Assembly: GCF_017114985.1 (NCBI RefSeq)
Contig: NZ_JABXKP010000092.1
Coordinates: 18,388 to 82,387 of the forward strand
Direction: 5' to 3'
Origin: Nostoc sp. JL33
GTDB lineage: Bacteria > Cyanobacteriota > Cyanobacteriia > Cyanobacteriales > Nostocaceae
DNA: 64,000 nucleotides
Each line of letters starts with the position of its first letter. The first letter of the stretch is position 1. This document shows positions 52,580 to 60,526 of the stretch, in pieces. The notes under the pieces were generated by a model. The model was not told the origin of the DNA, searched no databases, and saw only the letters and a list, made by a program, of their open reading frames with translations. A program made the position numbers and the translations under genes.

Positions 52580-52800
52580 CTTGACACTCCCCCTGATAAA
52601 TCACGGGGATTCTTAATTCATCGACGTGCCTTAAAATTATCTATCCTTGCGGCAGTATTTAAACCTGATACCCGTTCATAGAACAAAGTATCGAGCCTAA
52701 TTTAGATAATCCCAGGTGGCTCTCATCTCCTTAAGCGTTAGAGAATCGTTTCTCTAGTTCCGGTATGCCCTACCGTACTTTCTCCAATCAATAAATAGTG
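52580..52800 (-). mobile_element. Right-end remnant of an IS200/IS605 (TnpB-type) element with candidate omega-RNA
   Basis: On the minus strand the segment ends GAATCCCCGTGATTTATCAG then GGGGAGTGTCAAG (52612-52580). I recall this from the right end of tnpB elements in Nostocales, where the transposon-encoded guide (omega) RNA ends. A CCCC-TGAT/ATCA-GGGG hairpin sits at 52587-52607. Another hairpin-forming part lies upstream (GAGAAACGATTCTC near 52740). No tnpB or tnpA frame remains. The sequence just past the end, which would act as guide, is the cysS leader. Confidence 0.5.
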
Positions 52801-52972
52801 TTGTTTACTGGTCTGAATGCGCGTTGGCAACAAGGCTTTTTTTATCGTGGTTTACTCGCTACCCACTATCCATTATTTTTTCCTAGCCAGTCGTTTTGGG
52901 GTTGGTTATCCATTTGTGCTAGCGGTTATTCTACCTGTGGCATAATTATATTGTACCCCCAAACGGTCGTGT

Positions 52973-53110
52973 ATGTCTAGGGAAAAATCAATTAAAGTTA
53001 GGCTATCTGAATATGAGCTTCAGCAGTTGAGACAAGAAGCCGAAAAACAAGGAGTAGGAATGTCTGATGTTCTTAGGAAGTGTATATCTCAATTCTCAAA
53101 GCCGTCGTAG
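52973..53110 (+). CDS. Small ribbon-helix-helix protein (45 residues)
   Basis: ATG 52973 to TAG 53108 encodes MSREKSIKVRLSEYELQQLR, then QEAEKQGVGMSDVLRKC. This strand-helix-helix pattern is that of CopG/Arc-type DNA-binding proteins. Such small frames occur beside IS200/IS605 elements and as antitoxins. It is divergent from the element remnant at 52580-52800. After the stop comes GGGCGGGGCTTTTACCC, possibly the left end of the same element. Function is unknown. Confidence 0.6.
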   Translation: MSREKSIKVRLSEYELQQLRQEAEKQGVGMSDVLRKCISQFSKPS

Positions 53111-53418
53111 AAGGGCGGGGCTTTTACCCAATTTTTCGGTAATAATAGGGTAAGGCAGATGGGATGACAGTCCAGCATCCCTATGCTAGTACGTCACGGC
53201 GGAAATCAACATACTATTGGACAAAATCTCGAAAGCCTAAAAATCAAGGGTTTTTGACTTTTGAACGCCAGTTGCTTCTCCCAAGGGGAGACGCTGCGCG
53301 AACAACGTGGGGAACCCGCGCAACGCACTGGCTCCTTTTGACTTTCGCGTAGCGGTGCTAGTGTTTTCTGGACTATCTGCGCTACATTACTATTTTTTGA
53401 CTATTTGATAACAGCGCT
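53111..53418. other. Intergenic region upstream of the CobW-type gene
   Basis: It contains repeat fragments, among them GGGGAGACGCTGCGCGAAC (53284-53302), related to sequences near 26597 and 34420, and ACTGGCTCC. I saw no clear Zur-type palindrome by eye. The open frame at 53164-53352 lies in this repeat and is not accepted. Confidence 0.4.
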
Positions 53419-54525
53419 ATGCAATCAGCAGTTACACCCGAATCTTCCGCAATGGATACGCCCAAACAAGGAATGCCTGTAACAATTATTACGGGTTTCC
53501 TCGGTAGTGGCAAGACGACTTTACTCAATCATATCCTCAACAACCAACAGGGTTTGAAAACCGCCGTTCTCGTGAATGAATTTGGCGAAATTGGCATCGA
53601 CAACGAGCTAATTGTTTCCACTGGTGAGAACATGGTGGAGCTAAATAATGGTTGTATCTGCTGCACTATTAATAATGATTTAGTAGATGCGGTTTACAAA
53701 GTTTTAGAACGCCAAGAAAATCTAGATTATCTAGTAGTGGAAACAACTGGATTGGCAGATCCTCTGCCGGTAGCTTTAACATTTCTGGGCACAGAATTGC
53801 GGGATTTAACCCGCTTGGATTCGATTATTACCGTGGTAGACGCGGCGAATTACAGCCTAGATTTATTTAACTCTCAGGCAGCATACAGCCAGATTGCTTA
53901 TGGTGATGTAATTGTGCTGAACAAGGCAGATTTGGTTGATGAAGCCACTTTGAATGAGTTAGAGAGAAAAATTAACGAAGTTAAGGAAGGAGCTAGAATT
54001 ATCCGCACTACGCGATCGCAAGTGCCACTTCCTTTAATTCTCAGTGTTGGTCTGTTTGAGTCTGATAAATATTTTGACACAGTGGTAGATGAGCACGACC
54101 ATCACGATCATCACGACCATGACGACCATGATCACTCAACATGCGGTCATGACCATCACGATCATGACCATGACCACCATGATCACCATCATTCTGACCA
54201 TTTAGAAAATGATGGTTTCACTTCCATCTCTTTCCAAAGTGACAAGCCTTTTTCTATTAGGAAGTTTCAGTATTTCTTAGATAACCAGCTACCCTCAAAT
54301 ATCTTCCGGGCGAAGGGGATTATGTGGTTTGATGAAAGTCCAAAGCGTCATATTTTCCACCTTTGCGGTAAACGCTTTACCTTGGATGATGATGAATGGC
54401 AAGGTCAATTGAAAAACCAGCTAGTGCTGATTGGTCAAAATTTGGATCGTGAGGCTTTAATTACTCAACTCGAAAACTGCATTTGTCTACCTTCAACCAG
54501 TCGCGGTAAAGGCTTTGGGAAATAA
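53419..54525 (+). CDS. CobW/COG0523-family GTPase, putative zinc metallochaperone
   Basis: The 368-residue G3E GTPase has Walker A GFLGSGKTTLLNHIL (about residues 27-41), EFGEIGIDNEL, the metal-binding GCICC motif, the Walker B-like ETTGLADP and the base-binding NKADLVD. Between residues about 215 and 255 is a His/Asp-rich loop with more than twenty His, expected to bind zinc or another metal. The C-terminal CobW domain follows (FSIRKFQYFLDNQLP). COG0523 proteins insert metals into enzymes in a GTP-driven way. A zinc role is likely because of the His loop; a cobalamin role is unlikely without cob genes nearby. Confidence 0.9.
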   Translation: MQSAVTPESSAMDTPKQGMPVTIITGFLGSGKTTLLNHILNNQQGLKTAVLVNEFGEIGIDNELIVSTGENMVELNNGCICCTINNDLVDAVYKVLERQENLDYLVVETTGLADPLPVALTFLGTELRDLTRLDSIITVVDAANYSLDLFNSQAAYSQIAYGDVIVLNKADLVDEATLNELERKINEVKEGARIIRTTRSQVPLPLILSVGLFESDKYFDTVVDEHDHHDHHDHDDHDHSTCGHDHHDHDHDHHDHHHSDHLENDGFTSISFQSDKPFSIRKFQYFLDNQLPSNIFRAKGIMWFDESPKRHIFHLCGKRFTLDDDEWQGQLKNQLVLIGQNLDREALITQLENCICLPSTSRGKGFGK

Positions 54526-54795
54526 AAGTTAGGAGTTAGAAGTTAGGAGTTAAGAGTTTAAAACTTGTACTCGTTCCCAGGTTCCACCTGGGAATGCCTT
54601 CCTAATGGCTCCGCCATCGATTTTGAGCAATGAAAATCAGAGAATAGCGATCCCTAACCCCCCTTTTTAAGGGGGGATCTCAAAGATCCAACTTTTTAAG
54701 GGGGTTGGGGGATCTCTTATGCGTAAGTCCTATAAACCATGCTATGAGGATTCACAAACAGTAGGGTCGTATAAATGTACAACCCTAAAGGTAGA
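54526..54795. repeat. Repeat-rich gap between the CobW gene and glgA
   Basis: It starts with TTAGGAGTTAGAAG heptamers (54526-54560). A palindromic segment CCCCCCTTTTTAAGGGGGG (54658-54677) follows and is partly repeated at 54694-54712. It then ends with TGCGTAAGTCCTA (54721-54733), one terminal repeat of the MITE family at 19469. No second MITE end was found, so this may be a truncated copy. There is no gene. Confidence 0.6.
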
Positions 54796-56238
54796 TCAGG
54801 ACTTGCTACTGATAACTACTTCGTTTAACACTAATTCTGGTTGTGGTGCTTCCTCTTCTTCTTCTGGCAAACCGTAAATTGACCTGTACAACTTCACGTA
54901 TTGCTTGGCAGATTGATACCAACTAAAATCTTGACTCATGCCGCGTTTTTGGAGTTCTTGCCATTGCGGTTTGAAACGGAAGCCTTCCCAAGCCCGGATC
55001 ATACAGGTGAAAAGGTCTAGCGGTTCATAGCGGTCAAAGCAATAACCAGTACCGACGGCATTTTCGGGGTCATAATGGGTTACGGTGTCAACTAATCCAC
55101 CTGTGCGGCGGACAATGGGCACAGAACCGTAGCGCAAAGCCATCATTTGGCTAATACCGCAAGGTTCAAAACGGCTGGGCATTAAGAAGGCATCAGTGCC
55201 AGCGTAGATCCGGCGAGACAGGGCATCGTTATACAGTAAGTAAGTTGCCATGCGCCCGGGAAAGCGGGATGCTAATTGCCACATCTGAGTTTCATAGTAG
55301 CGATCGCCTGTCCCTAACAGCACAAACTGTGCATCTGTATAAGATAGGAAGCGATCGAGGATTTGTAATATCAAATCAATGCCTTTTTGTTCCACTAATC
55401 GTGTCACAATCCCAATTAAAAAGGCTTTGGAGTTGACTTCTAACCCTACTTCTTCTTGCAAAGCAATTTTGCTGGCTTTGCGTTTCTCTAAAGTCTCAGC
55501 AGTAAAGGTTTGAGCAATGTATTTGTCATTTTCTGGATTATAAACTTCAGTATCAATTCCGTTGATAATCCCAGATAATTTACCGCTAATAAAAGACAGC
55601 AAACCTTCTAATGTTTCACCATAAGTAGGTGTCTTGATTTGCTCGGCATAGGTGGGCGAAACTGTATTTACCTTATCGGCAAATTGCACCGCCGCCGCCA
55701 TTACATTGTGTCCTTGCATATACCAGGGACACCAAGTAATTTTCTCTAAATACCAACGCCACGGCCCTTGATAAGCCAGATTATGAATGGTAAATACTGT
55801 GTTGATATCAGGATCTTGGTGCATCCACACGGGAATCATCCCGGTATGCCAATCGTGACAGTGGATAATTTCCGGTTTCCAGTAATTCCAGGCAAACTCG
55901 GCTGCACCATTAGCAAACAAGGTGAACCGCCAGTCTTCACCATCTCCAGAATAAATATGGCGCGGTAGGAAGGCGGGATGTCCAAATAAGTACAAGGGAA
56001 CATCAGTACCAGGCAGAATGCTTTCATAAACAGCAAATTCCTGGAACATCGCAGAACCCCGCCAAATGGGTTCTTTGGGAATTTCCATTTTGTCTGGCAA
56101 AAAGCCATAGTAAGGCAAGAATATCCGCACATCATGCCCCATTTCTCTCAGGAATTTGGGTAATGCCCCGACAACATCACCCATTCCTCCTACTTTCGCA
56201 ATGGGTGCTGCCTCTGCTGCAACAAATAGAATCCGCAT
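54796..56238 (-). CDS. glgA: Glycogen synthase (ADP-glucose type, GT5)
   Basis: GlgA elongates alpha-1,4-glucan from ADP-glucose for carbon storage. The 480-residue GT-B protein starts with the diagnostic KXGG motif in MRILFVAAEAAPIAKVGGMG and has CHDWHTGMIPVW and TIHNLAYQG. The donor-site region is MPSRFEPCGISQMMALRYGS, followed by RRTGGLVDTV. Length is typical of cyanobacterial GlgA. Cyanobacteria often carry two isoforms; this looks like the GlgA1-type but I cannot be certain. Confidence 0.95.
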   Translation of the reverse strand: MRILFVAAEAAPIAKVGGMGDVVGALPKFLREMGHDVRIFLPYYGFLPDKMEIPKEPIWRGSAMFQEFAVYESILPGTDVPLYLFGHPAFLPRHIYSGDGEDWRFTLFANGAAEFAWNYWKPEIIHCHDWHTGMIPVWMHQDPDINTVFTIHNLAYQGPWRWYLEKITWCPWYMQGHNVMAAAVQFADKVNTVSPTYAEQIKTPTYGETLEGLLSFISGKLSGIINGIDTEVYNPENDKYIAQTFTAETLEKRKASKIALQEEVGLEVNSKAFLIGIVTRLVEQKGIDLILQILDRFLSYTDAQFVLLGTGDRYYETQMWQLASRFPGRMATYLLYNDALSRRIYAGTDAFLMPSRFEPCGISQMMALRYGSVPIVRRTGGLVDTVTHYDPENAVGTGYCFDRYEPLDLFTCMIRAWEGFRFKPQWQELQKRGMSQDFSWYQSAKQYVKLYRSIYGLPEEEEEAPQPELVLNEVVISSKS

Positions 56239-56549
56239 GGTAATTTTTGCTTCCCTGAGTCTATATTGTCAAACGATTTTGGATTTTAGATTGCCGATTT
56301 TGGATTGACCCAGACCACAAGGGTACTTGTCTAGAGGATTTTAGATTTGCGATAGCGAGTTATCGATAGCGTAGCCTTAGCGAGTCATCGAGCGTCGCGT
56401 CTTTTGGAATGACTATGCCCATAAGGGACGGAGTATGAACCAAAAAATTCTTTGAATCCAAAATCCCAAATCCAAAATCTAAAATTGCAGCACATCTTTG
56501 ATGCAACGGCGATCAATTCTTATCTAATCACATCGGCTTGCCCAATTGC
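56239..56549. other. Repeat-rich gap between glgA and hemC
   Basis: GATTTTAG-type heptamers occur at 56275-56306 and 56455-56486. Around 56340-56400 there is a GATAGCGAGTTATCGATAGC-type segment with several inverted arms (GCGAGT-CATCGA). No gene is present. Confidence 0.5.
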
Positions 56550-57521
56550 TTAGGAACCGCGCTGAATCACCGCAAAAATTTCTGACAAAATTTCTTGCGC
56601 TCCCTGTTGACGCAACAGTTCTGCTAGTTCTATGCCTAGTGCTTCGGCGTTGTTGGCAATGCCTGTGACGCTATCTTTTACGAACTTTTGACCATCTACA
56701 CTGGCGACTATCCCTGTTAAGGTCAAATTATCACCAGATATTTCTGTATTTACACCAATAGGTACTTGACAGCCGCCCTCTAGAGAGCGTAAAAAAGATC
56801 GTTCGGCAAGACAGCGATCGCGTGTTTGGGGATGTTCGATCGCTTTGAGTAGAGATAGCAATTCGCTATCATCAGCACGGCATTCTATCCCTAAAGCACC
56901 TTGTCCAACTGCGTGGAGGGAGATTTCTTTGGGTAGGACTTGATGAATGCGATCGCTCATTCCTAATCTCTCTAACCCTGCTGCTGCCAAAATCAAAGCA
57001 TCGTATTCGCCTGCATCCAGTTTTGCCAACCGTGTAATCAAGTTTCCCCGCACATCCTTAAATGTAAAGTGGGGGAAGTGGTGGCGTAACTGCGCTAACC
57101 GCCGCAGCGAAGATGTACCGATTACTGCACCTTCTGGCAATGTATCGATTTGTTTATCTTTGTGCTTTTCATGCACAACTAATGCATCTGCTGGGTTTTC
57201 CCGTTCAGTAATTGCTGCTAATGTTAACCCGAATGGTAAGTGAGTCGGCAGATCCTTGAGGGAATGAACCGCAAAGTCAATCTCCTGATTGAGCATTCCG
57301 ACTTCAAGTTCTTTAGTAAAAAGTCCTTTGTCGCCAATCTTAGCTAATGCTACATCCAAGATTTTATCGCCTTGGGTAGACATGGTATGGACTTCAAAAG
57401 TAATATCAGGAAAGCTTTTCTGGAGTTGCTCTTGTACCCAGTAGGTCTGAACCAGAGCAAGTTGGCTTTTGCGTGAACCAATCCGAATAGTGCGTGGAGG
57501 ACTAGAAACTACTGTAGTCAT
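56550..57521 (-). CDS. hemC: Porphobilinogen deaminase (hydroxymethylbilane synthase)
   Basis: HemC joins four porphobilinogen units in tetrapyrrole synthesis, feeding heme, chlorophyll, bilins and cobalamin. The 323-residue protein has TIRIGSRKSQLALVQTYWVQ, STQGDKI, FTKELE, AVHSLKDLPT, IGTSSLRRLAQL, DVRGNLITRLAKLD and the dipyrromethane cofactor Cys in EGGCQVPIG. I chose ATG 57521 (MTTVVSSPPRTIRIG); the frame is open 13 codons further. Confidence 0.96.
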   Translation of the reverse strand: MTTVVSSPPRTIRIGSRKSQLALVQTYWVQEQLQKSFPDITFEVHTMSTQGDKILDVALAKIGDKGLFTKELEVGMLNQEIDFAVHSLKDLPTHLPFGLTLAAITERENPADALVVHEKHKDKQIDTLPEGAVIGTSSLRRLAQLRHHFPHFTFKDVRGNLITRLAKLDAGEYDALILAAAGLERLGMSDRIHQVLPKEISLHAVGQGALGIECRADDSELLSLLKAIEHPQTRDRCLAERSFLRSLEGGCQVPIGVNTEISGDNLTLTGIVASVDGQKFVKDSVTGIANNAEALGIELAELLRQQGAQEILSEIFAVIQRGS

Positions 57522-57747
57522 AAAACAATATAATATCGCTGGCGATAAATTCACTCTCATCTAGACTACCGTAGTCAGTGACTCATACCAATTTTGGGTT
57601 TTGGATTTGGGATTTTAGATTACAATTCTTTACCAAAAGCTGGTTTTAGGCGATGTCTACGACGGGCTGCGCCTACGCAACCTGGGCTACAAGTTGCTTG
57701 ATCAACTGAATTTAGGAAGATTTTTATACGTGGGTGCGATCGCACGA
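57522..57747. repeat. Gap with heptamer tract and 30-bp dispersed repeat (copy E)
   Basis: GGGTTTTGGATTTGGGATTT lies at about 57595-57614. GCGATGTCTACGACGGGCTG then CGCCTACGCA (57650-57679) is the 30-bp repeat in inverted orientation. No gene is seen. Confidence 0.7.
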
Positions 57748-57978
57748 AGTCATAAGGCATTTTGAGTCAGTCATAAGGCATTTTGCTTGCGGAAAACACC
57801 GAAATGAGTCAGCCATAAGGCATTTTGAGTCACTCATAAGGCATTTTGCTTGCGGAAAACACCGAAATGAGTTAGTCATAAGGCATTTTGAGTCAGTCAT
57901 AAGCCATTTTGCTTACGGAAAACACCGAAATGAGTTAGTCAAAGGGCATTTTGAGTCAGTCATAAGCCATTTTGCTTA
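57748..57978. repeat. 63-bp tandem repeat, about 3.7 copies
   Basis: Full units at 57807-57869 and 57870-57932, a slightly short first copy from 57748 and a partial copy from 57933. Each holds CATAAGGCATTTTGAGTCAG twice in slightly different form, then GCTTGCGGAAAACACCGAAA. The period is 63, so one frame stays open through all copies (57734-57982), but its His-rich product is not a believable protein. Confidence 0.9.
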
Positions 57979-58183
57979 TTAAATCCGACTTTATCAGGTG
58001 TAGGTTGGGTTTCGTTATTGCTCAACCGAAGCTACTATTTTTTACCAGACATAGTTTGACATCAGCTTGTTCAACATTAGCGATCGCGCGGGTTTTCCCT
58101 AATCAATAAGCTTGATGATACTCTCTAGGAAACATTCTGCGTCACAATATTGAGTAGTTAGTTTCCTTGAGTGGGCTTTATCC

Positions 58184-58654
58184 ATGACTGCTAACTCTGA
58201 TTCTGGTTGGGATTTGTCAGTTTACAACCGTAATGGTCAACTTACTCTTGTCGTTGAGGTTAAAAGTAAACTCAATGCATCACCAGAATGGGCAGCGAGA
58301 TTTCGACGCAATATTCTTGTACACGGAAGCTTAACTTTTCCACTGGCTCCTTATTTTCTCATGGTGTTTCCTGATCGATTTTATTTATGGACTGATGCTG
58401 ATGTCCGACTAGATCAGAGCGAGCCAACTTATACCATTGATGCACAACCTATTTTTAATCGTTACTTTGAACAGGCTGGAGTTAAGGCTGATCAAATCAG
58501 TGGGCAAAGCCTTGAGTTAATTGTTGCATCCTGGCTTGGAGAAATTATTCATTCTGAAAAATCCCCCGAAGATATAAATAAATCTCAGCAATGGTTAATT
58601 GATTCAGGATTATACGCTGCCTTAGCTGGAGGCAAGTTTTTGATGATATCATAA
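58184..58654 (+). CDS. Putative PD-(D/E)XK-type nuclease-fold protein
   Basis: The 156-residue protein contains WDLSVYNRNGQLTLVVEVKS with a D-x(n)-EVK pattern, the core of the PD-(D/E)XK nuclease fold. After it come RRNILVHG and FPLAPYFLMVFPDRFYLWTD, a strand-rich part typical of small cyanobacterial members of this fold. The gene is nine bases upstream of a PIN-like gene, so the two form an operon. Whether it cleaves DNA is unknown; similar proteins are widespread and uncharacterised in Nostoc. Confidence 0.65.
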   Translation: MTANSDSGWDLSVYNRNGQLTLVVEVKSKLNASPEWAARFRRNILVHGSLTFPLAPYFLMVFPDRFYLWTDADVRLDQSEPTYTIDAQPIFNRYFEQAGVKADQISGQSLELIVASWLGEIIHSEKSPEDINKSQQWLIDSGLYAALAGGKFLMIS

Positions 58655-58663
58655 GGCGGTTGC

Positions 58664-59266
58664 GTGAATATTTACGTTGAAACTAACTTTGTCTTAGAAT
58701 TAGTCTTTGAGCAAGAACAGTGCGTTAGCTGTGAGCAGATTCTGCAATCTTGTGAAATAGGACAGGGAAAACTTATTATTCCAGCCTATAGCCTTGCGGA
58801 ACCTCATGAGAAATTAAGTCGTCAGGCAAAGAGTCGCAGGGATTTGCAGCAATTGCTCGATGCTGAGTTGCGGCAGCTTTCACGTACAGCATCTTATGTA
58901 AGTCGGATCAAAAGTATCCAAGATATTGCTAGCTTAATGGTGCAGAGCAATGAAGAGGAACGGCAACGTTTTGTTAATTATCGACAGCGGCTTTTTAACA
59001 TTGCAGAAGTTATTGCACTCACTGGTGATATCTTAATTGAGGCAGCGTCCTGCGAAGCTATTTATGATTTGAGACCACAAGATGCTTTTGTCTATGCATC
59101 GGTTATCAACTATCTGCGTCAGTATCAACCACAGCTAGCATGTTTTCTTAACCGAAACTCAAAAGACTTTGATAGTCCTGATATTGTTGATGAACTAAAT
59201 CGATTTAATTGCAGAATGATTCCACGATTTGATCACGGCTATAGTTTTCTTCAATCTCAACTTTAA
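58664..59266 (+). CDS. PIN-like domain protein
   Basis: The 200-residue protein starts at GTG 58664 (MNIYVETNFVLELVFEQ). It shows acidic residues spaced as in PIN nucleases: YVETN at the N terminus, PAYSLAEPHEKL, LRPQDAFVYASVINYL and FLNRNSKDFDSPDIVDEL. PIN proteins are metal-dependent ribonucleases, often toxins. The first Asp of the usual set appears as Glu here (ETN). It is co-transcribed with the PD-(D/E)XK-like gene; no classical antitoxin lies next to it. Confidence 0.7.
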   Translation: MNIYVETNFVLELVFEQEQCVSCEQILQSCEIGQGKLIIPAYSLAEPHEKLSRQAKSRRDLQQLLDAELRQLSRTASYVSRIKSIQDIASLMVQSNEEERQRFVNYRQRLFNIAEVIALTGDILIEAASCEAIYDLRPQDAFVYASVINYLRQYQPQLACFLNRNSKDFDSPDIVDELNRFNCRMIPRFDHGYSFLQSQL

Positions 59267-59511
59267 CCGTAGTAGTTAGCAGTATAATTGTTAGTTAACT
59301 CCATGTTTTACTAAGAAGAGTACACAAATGTTATCATGTTATCTGTCTGCGTTTAACATTAATTTGCTGCGGAGTTGTTGCAAAACAGTACTTTGAAGTT
59401 ATTGGTGAAGCGTTCTTGAGTTAGTGTTGTCTATAGGCGATCGCCTTGTTGTATCCAGCCAGTGCCGAACGTTGATAAACTGGATGTAGGAATTTCGGAG
59501 TGGTAGAAGTT

Positions 59512-60078
59512 ATGAGTATTGCAAAATCTGCATCCCTAACTTTAGAGGAGTTTCTGAAGTTACCAGAAACAAAGCCTGCAAGTATTTATGTTGATGGTGA
59601 TATTATCCAGAAACCAATGCCGAAAACCCGCCACTCTCGACTTCAGGCTAAGTTGATTAATGGGATTAATGAAGTCACAGAGAAAAGGCAAATCGCTTAT
59701 GCTTTTCCAGAGTTGCGTTGTACTTTTGGTGGTCGTTCAATTGTTCCAGATGTGGCCGTTATTCGTTGGCAACAAATTGAATTTGACGAGAACGGAGAAC
59801 CTGTAGATGATCTGCTAATTTCTCCGAACTGGACAATTGAAATTCTTTCTCCAAATCAGAGTTCCAATCGAGTCACAAGCAATATTTTGCACTGCCTAAA
59901 ATATGGTTGTCAGTTGGGATGGTTGATTGATCCTTATGACCACTCAATTCTTGTATTTAAACCAGATCAACAACCAGAATTTTGTCATAGAGAAGATAGC
60001 TTGACTGTTCTAGATGGTGTTGATTTAGAGTTGACAGTTGAACAGGTATTTAGCTGGTTAAAGATGAAAGCAGAGTGA
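59512..60078 (+). CDS. Uma2-family (DUF820) endonuclease-fold protein
   Basis: The 188-residue protein has the Uma2/DUF820 pattern: LTLEEFLKLPETKPASIYVD, GRSIVPDVAVIRW and NWTIEILSPNQSSNRVTSNI followed by KYGCQLGWLIDPYDHSILVF. The PD-(D/E)XK residues are in PDVAVI and IEILSP, with Ile-Leu-Ser where active members usually have E-x-K or E-V-x-S. The start ATG 59512 is preferred over GTG 59500. Members are very numerous in cyanobacteria and mostly of unknown function, possibly linked to mobile DNA. Confidence 0.85.
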   Translation: MSIAKSASLTLEEFLKLPETKPASIYVDGDIIQKPMPKTRHSRLQAKLINGINEVTEKRQIAYAFPELRCTFGGRSIVPDVAVIRWQQIEFDENGEPVDDLLISPNWTIEILSPNQSSNRVTSNILHCLKYGCQLGWLIDPYDHSILVFKPDQQPEFCHREDSLTVLDGVDLELTVEQVFSWLKMKAE

Positions 60079-60093
60079 GCAAGCCCTTAAAAC

Positions 60094-60132
60094 AATTCGT
60101 AATTCGTAATTCGTAATTCGTAATTCGTAATT
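60094..60132. repeat. AATTCGT heptamer tandem repeat
   Basis: Five and a half exact copies of AATTCGT, 15 bp after the Uma2-type gene. Confidence 0.9.
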
Positions 60133-60301
60133 AAGTTTTGTGACGGGGATTTAACCCGGGCACAAAACGTGCTGCCTGTAGAGGCAGGGGAATTAAACTG
60201 AACATACTTTGTTAAAAGGTTGTTTGAAAAGTAGTAAAGTATACTAGAAACCCCGCTTCCATTCCTGTCCTCTACTCCTGAGAGACTTTTAAACCCCCAC
60301 G
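60133..60301. other. Intergenic sequence with no recognised gene
   Basis: It contains GACGGGGATTTAACCCGGGC and GCTGCCTGTAGAGGCAGGGG, two short hairpin-forming parts. It is not a tRNA. The minus-strand frame that covers it encodes repeat-like sequence only. Confidence 0.35.
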
Positions 60302-60354
60302 CTCCTGAATTCTGACTCCTGAATTCTGACTCCTGAATTCTGACTCCTGTATTC
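60302..60354. repeat. 14-bp tandem repeat
   Basis: CTCCTGAATTCTGA is repeated three times, then a partial copy. It is two heptamers (CTCCTGA, ATTCTGA) and lies upstream of the glycosyltransferase gene. Confidence 0.9.
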
Positions 60355-60526
60355 TTCTTCAAATCTCACCGATTAATGCCACTGCAAAAGAAGCTTATAT
60401 TAGTCCGAACTTGTCCAACAGTTGATAACCTTTGATAAACTTTAACAAAATCACTGTTAAAAAATCTAAAAATTTTAGATAAATATAGTTTTTTAGATAT
60501 TTGCAAAGTGTCGGGGAGTCTAATAG

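Noticed and set aside
53164..53352. Plus-strand frame before the CobW gene
   Set aside because: It crosses repeat fragments found elsewhere in the window and has no protein features.
54658..54712. Terminator for the CobW gene
   Set aside because: The CCCCCC/GGGGGG palindrome is 130 bp after the stop, recurs imperfectly next to itself and lacks a clear T-run; it looks like part of a repeat.
57734..57982. His-rich frame over the 63-bp tandem repeat
   Set aside because: It is open only because the period is a multiple of three; no start signal or plausible fold.
60133..60301. tRNA-like or structured RNA after the Uma2 gene
   Set aside because: Short hairpins are present, but no cloverleaf or known RNA class can be drawn.
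60087..60362. Minus-strand frame of 91 codons
   Set aside because: It is built from the AATTCGT and CTCCTGA repeats and a short hairpin region.
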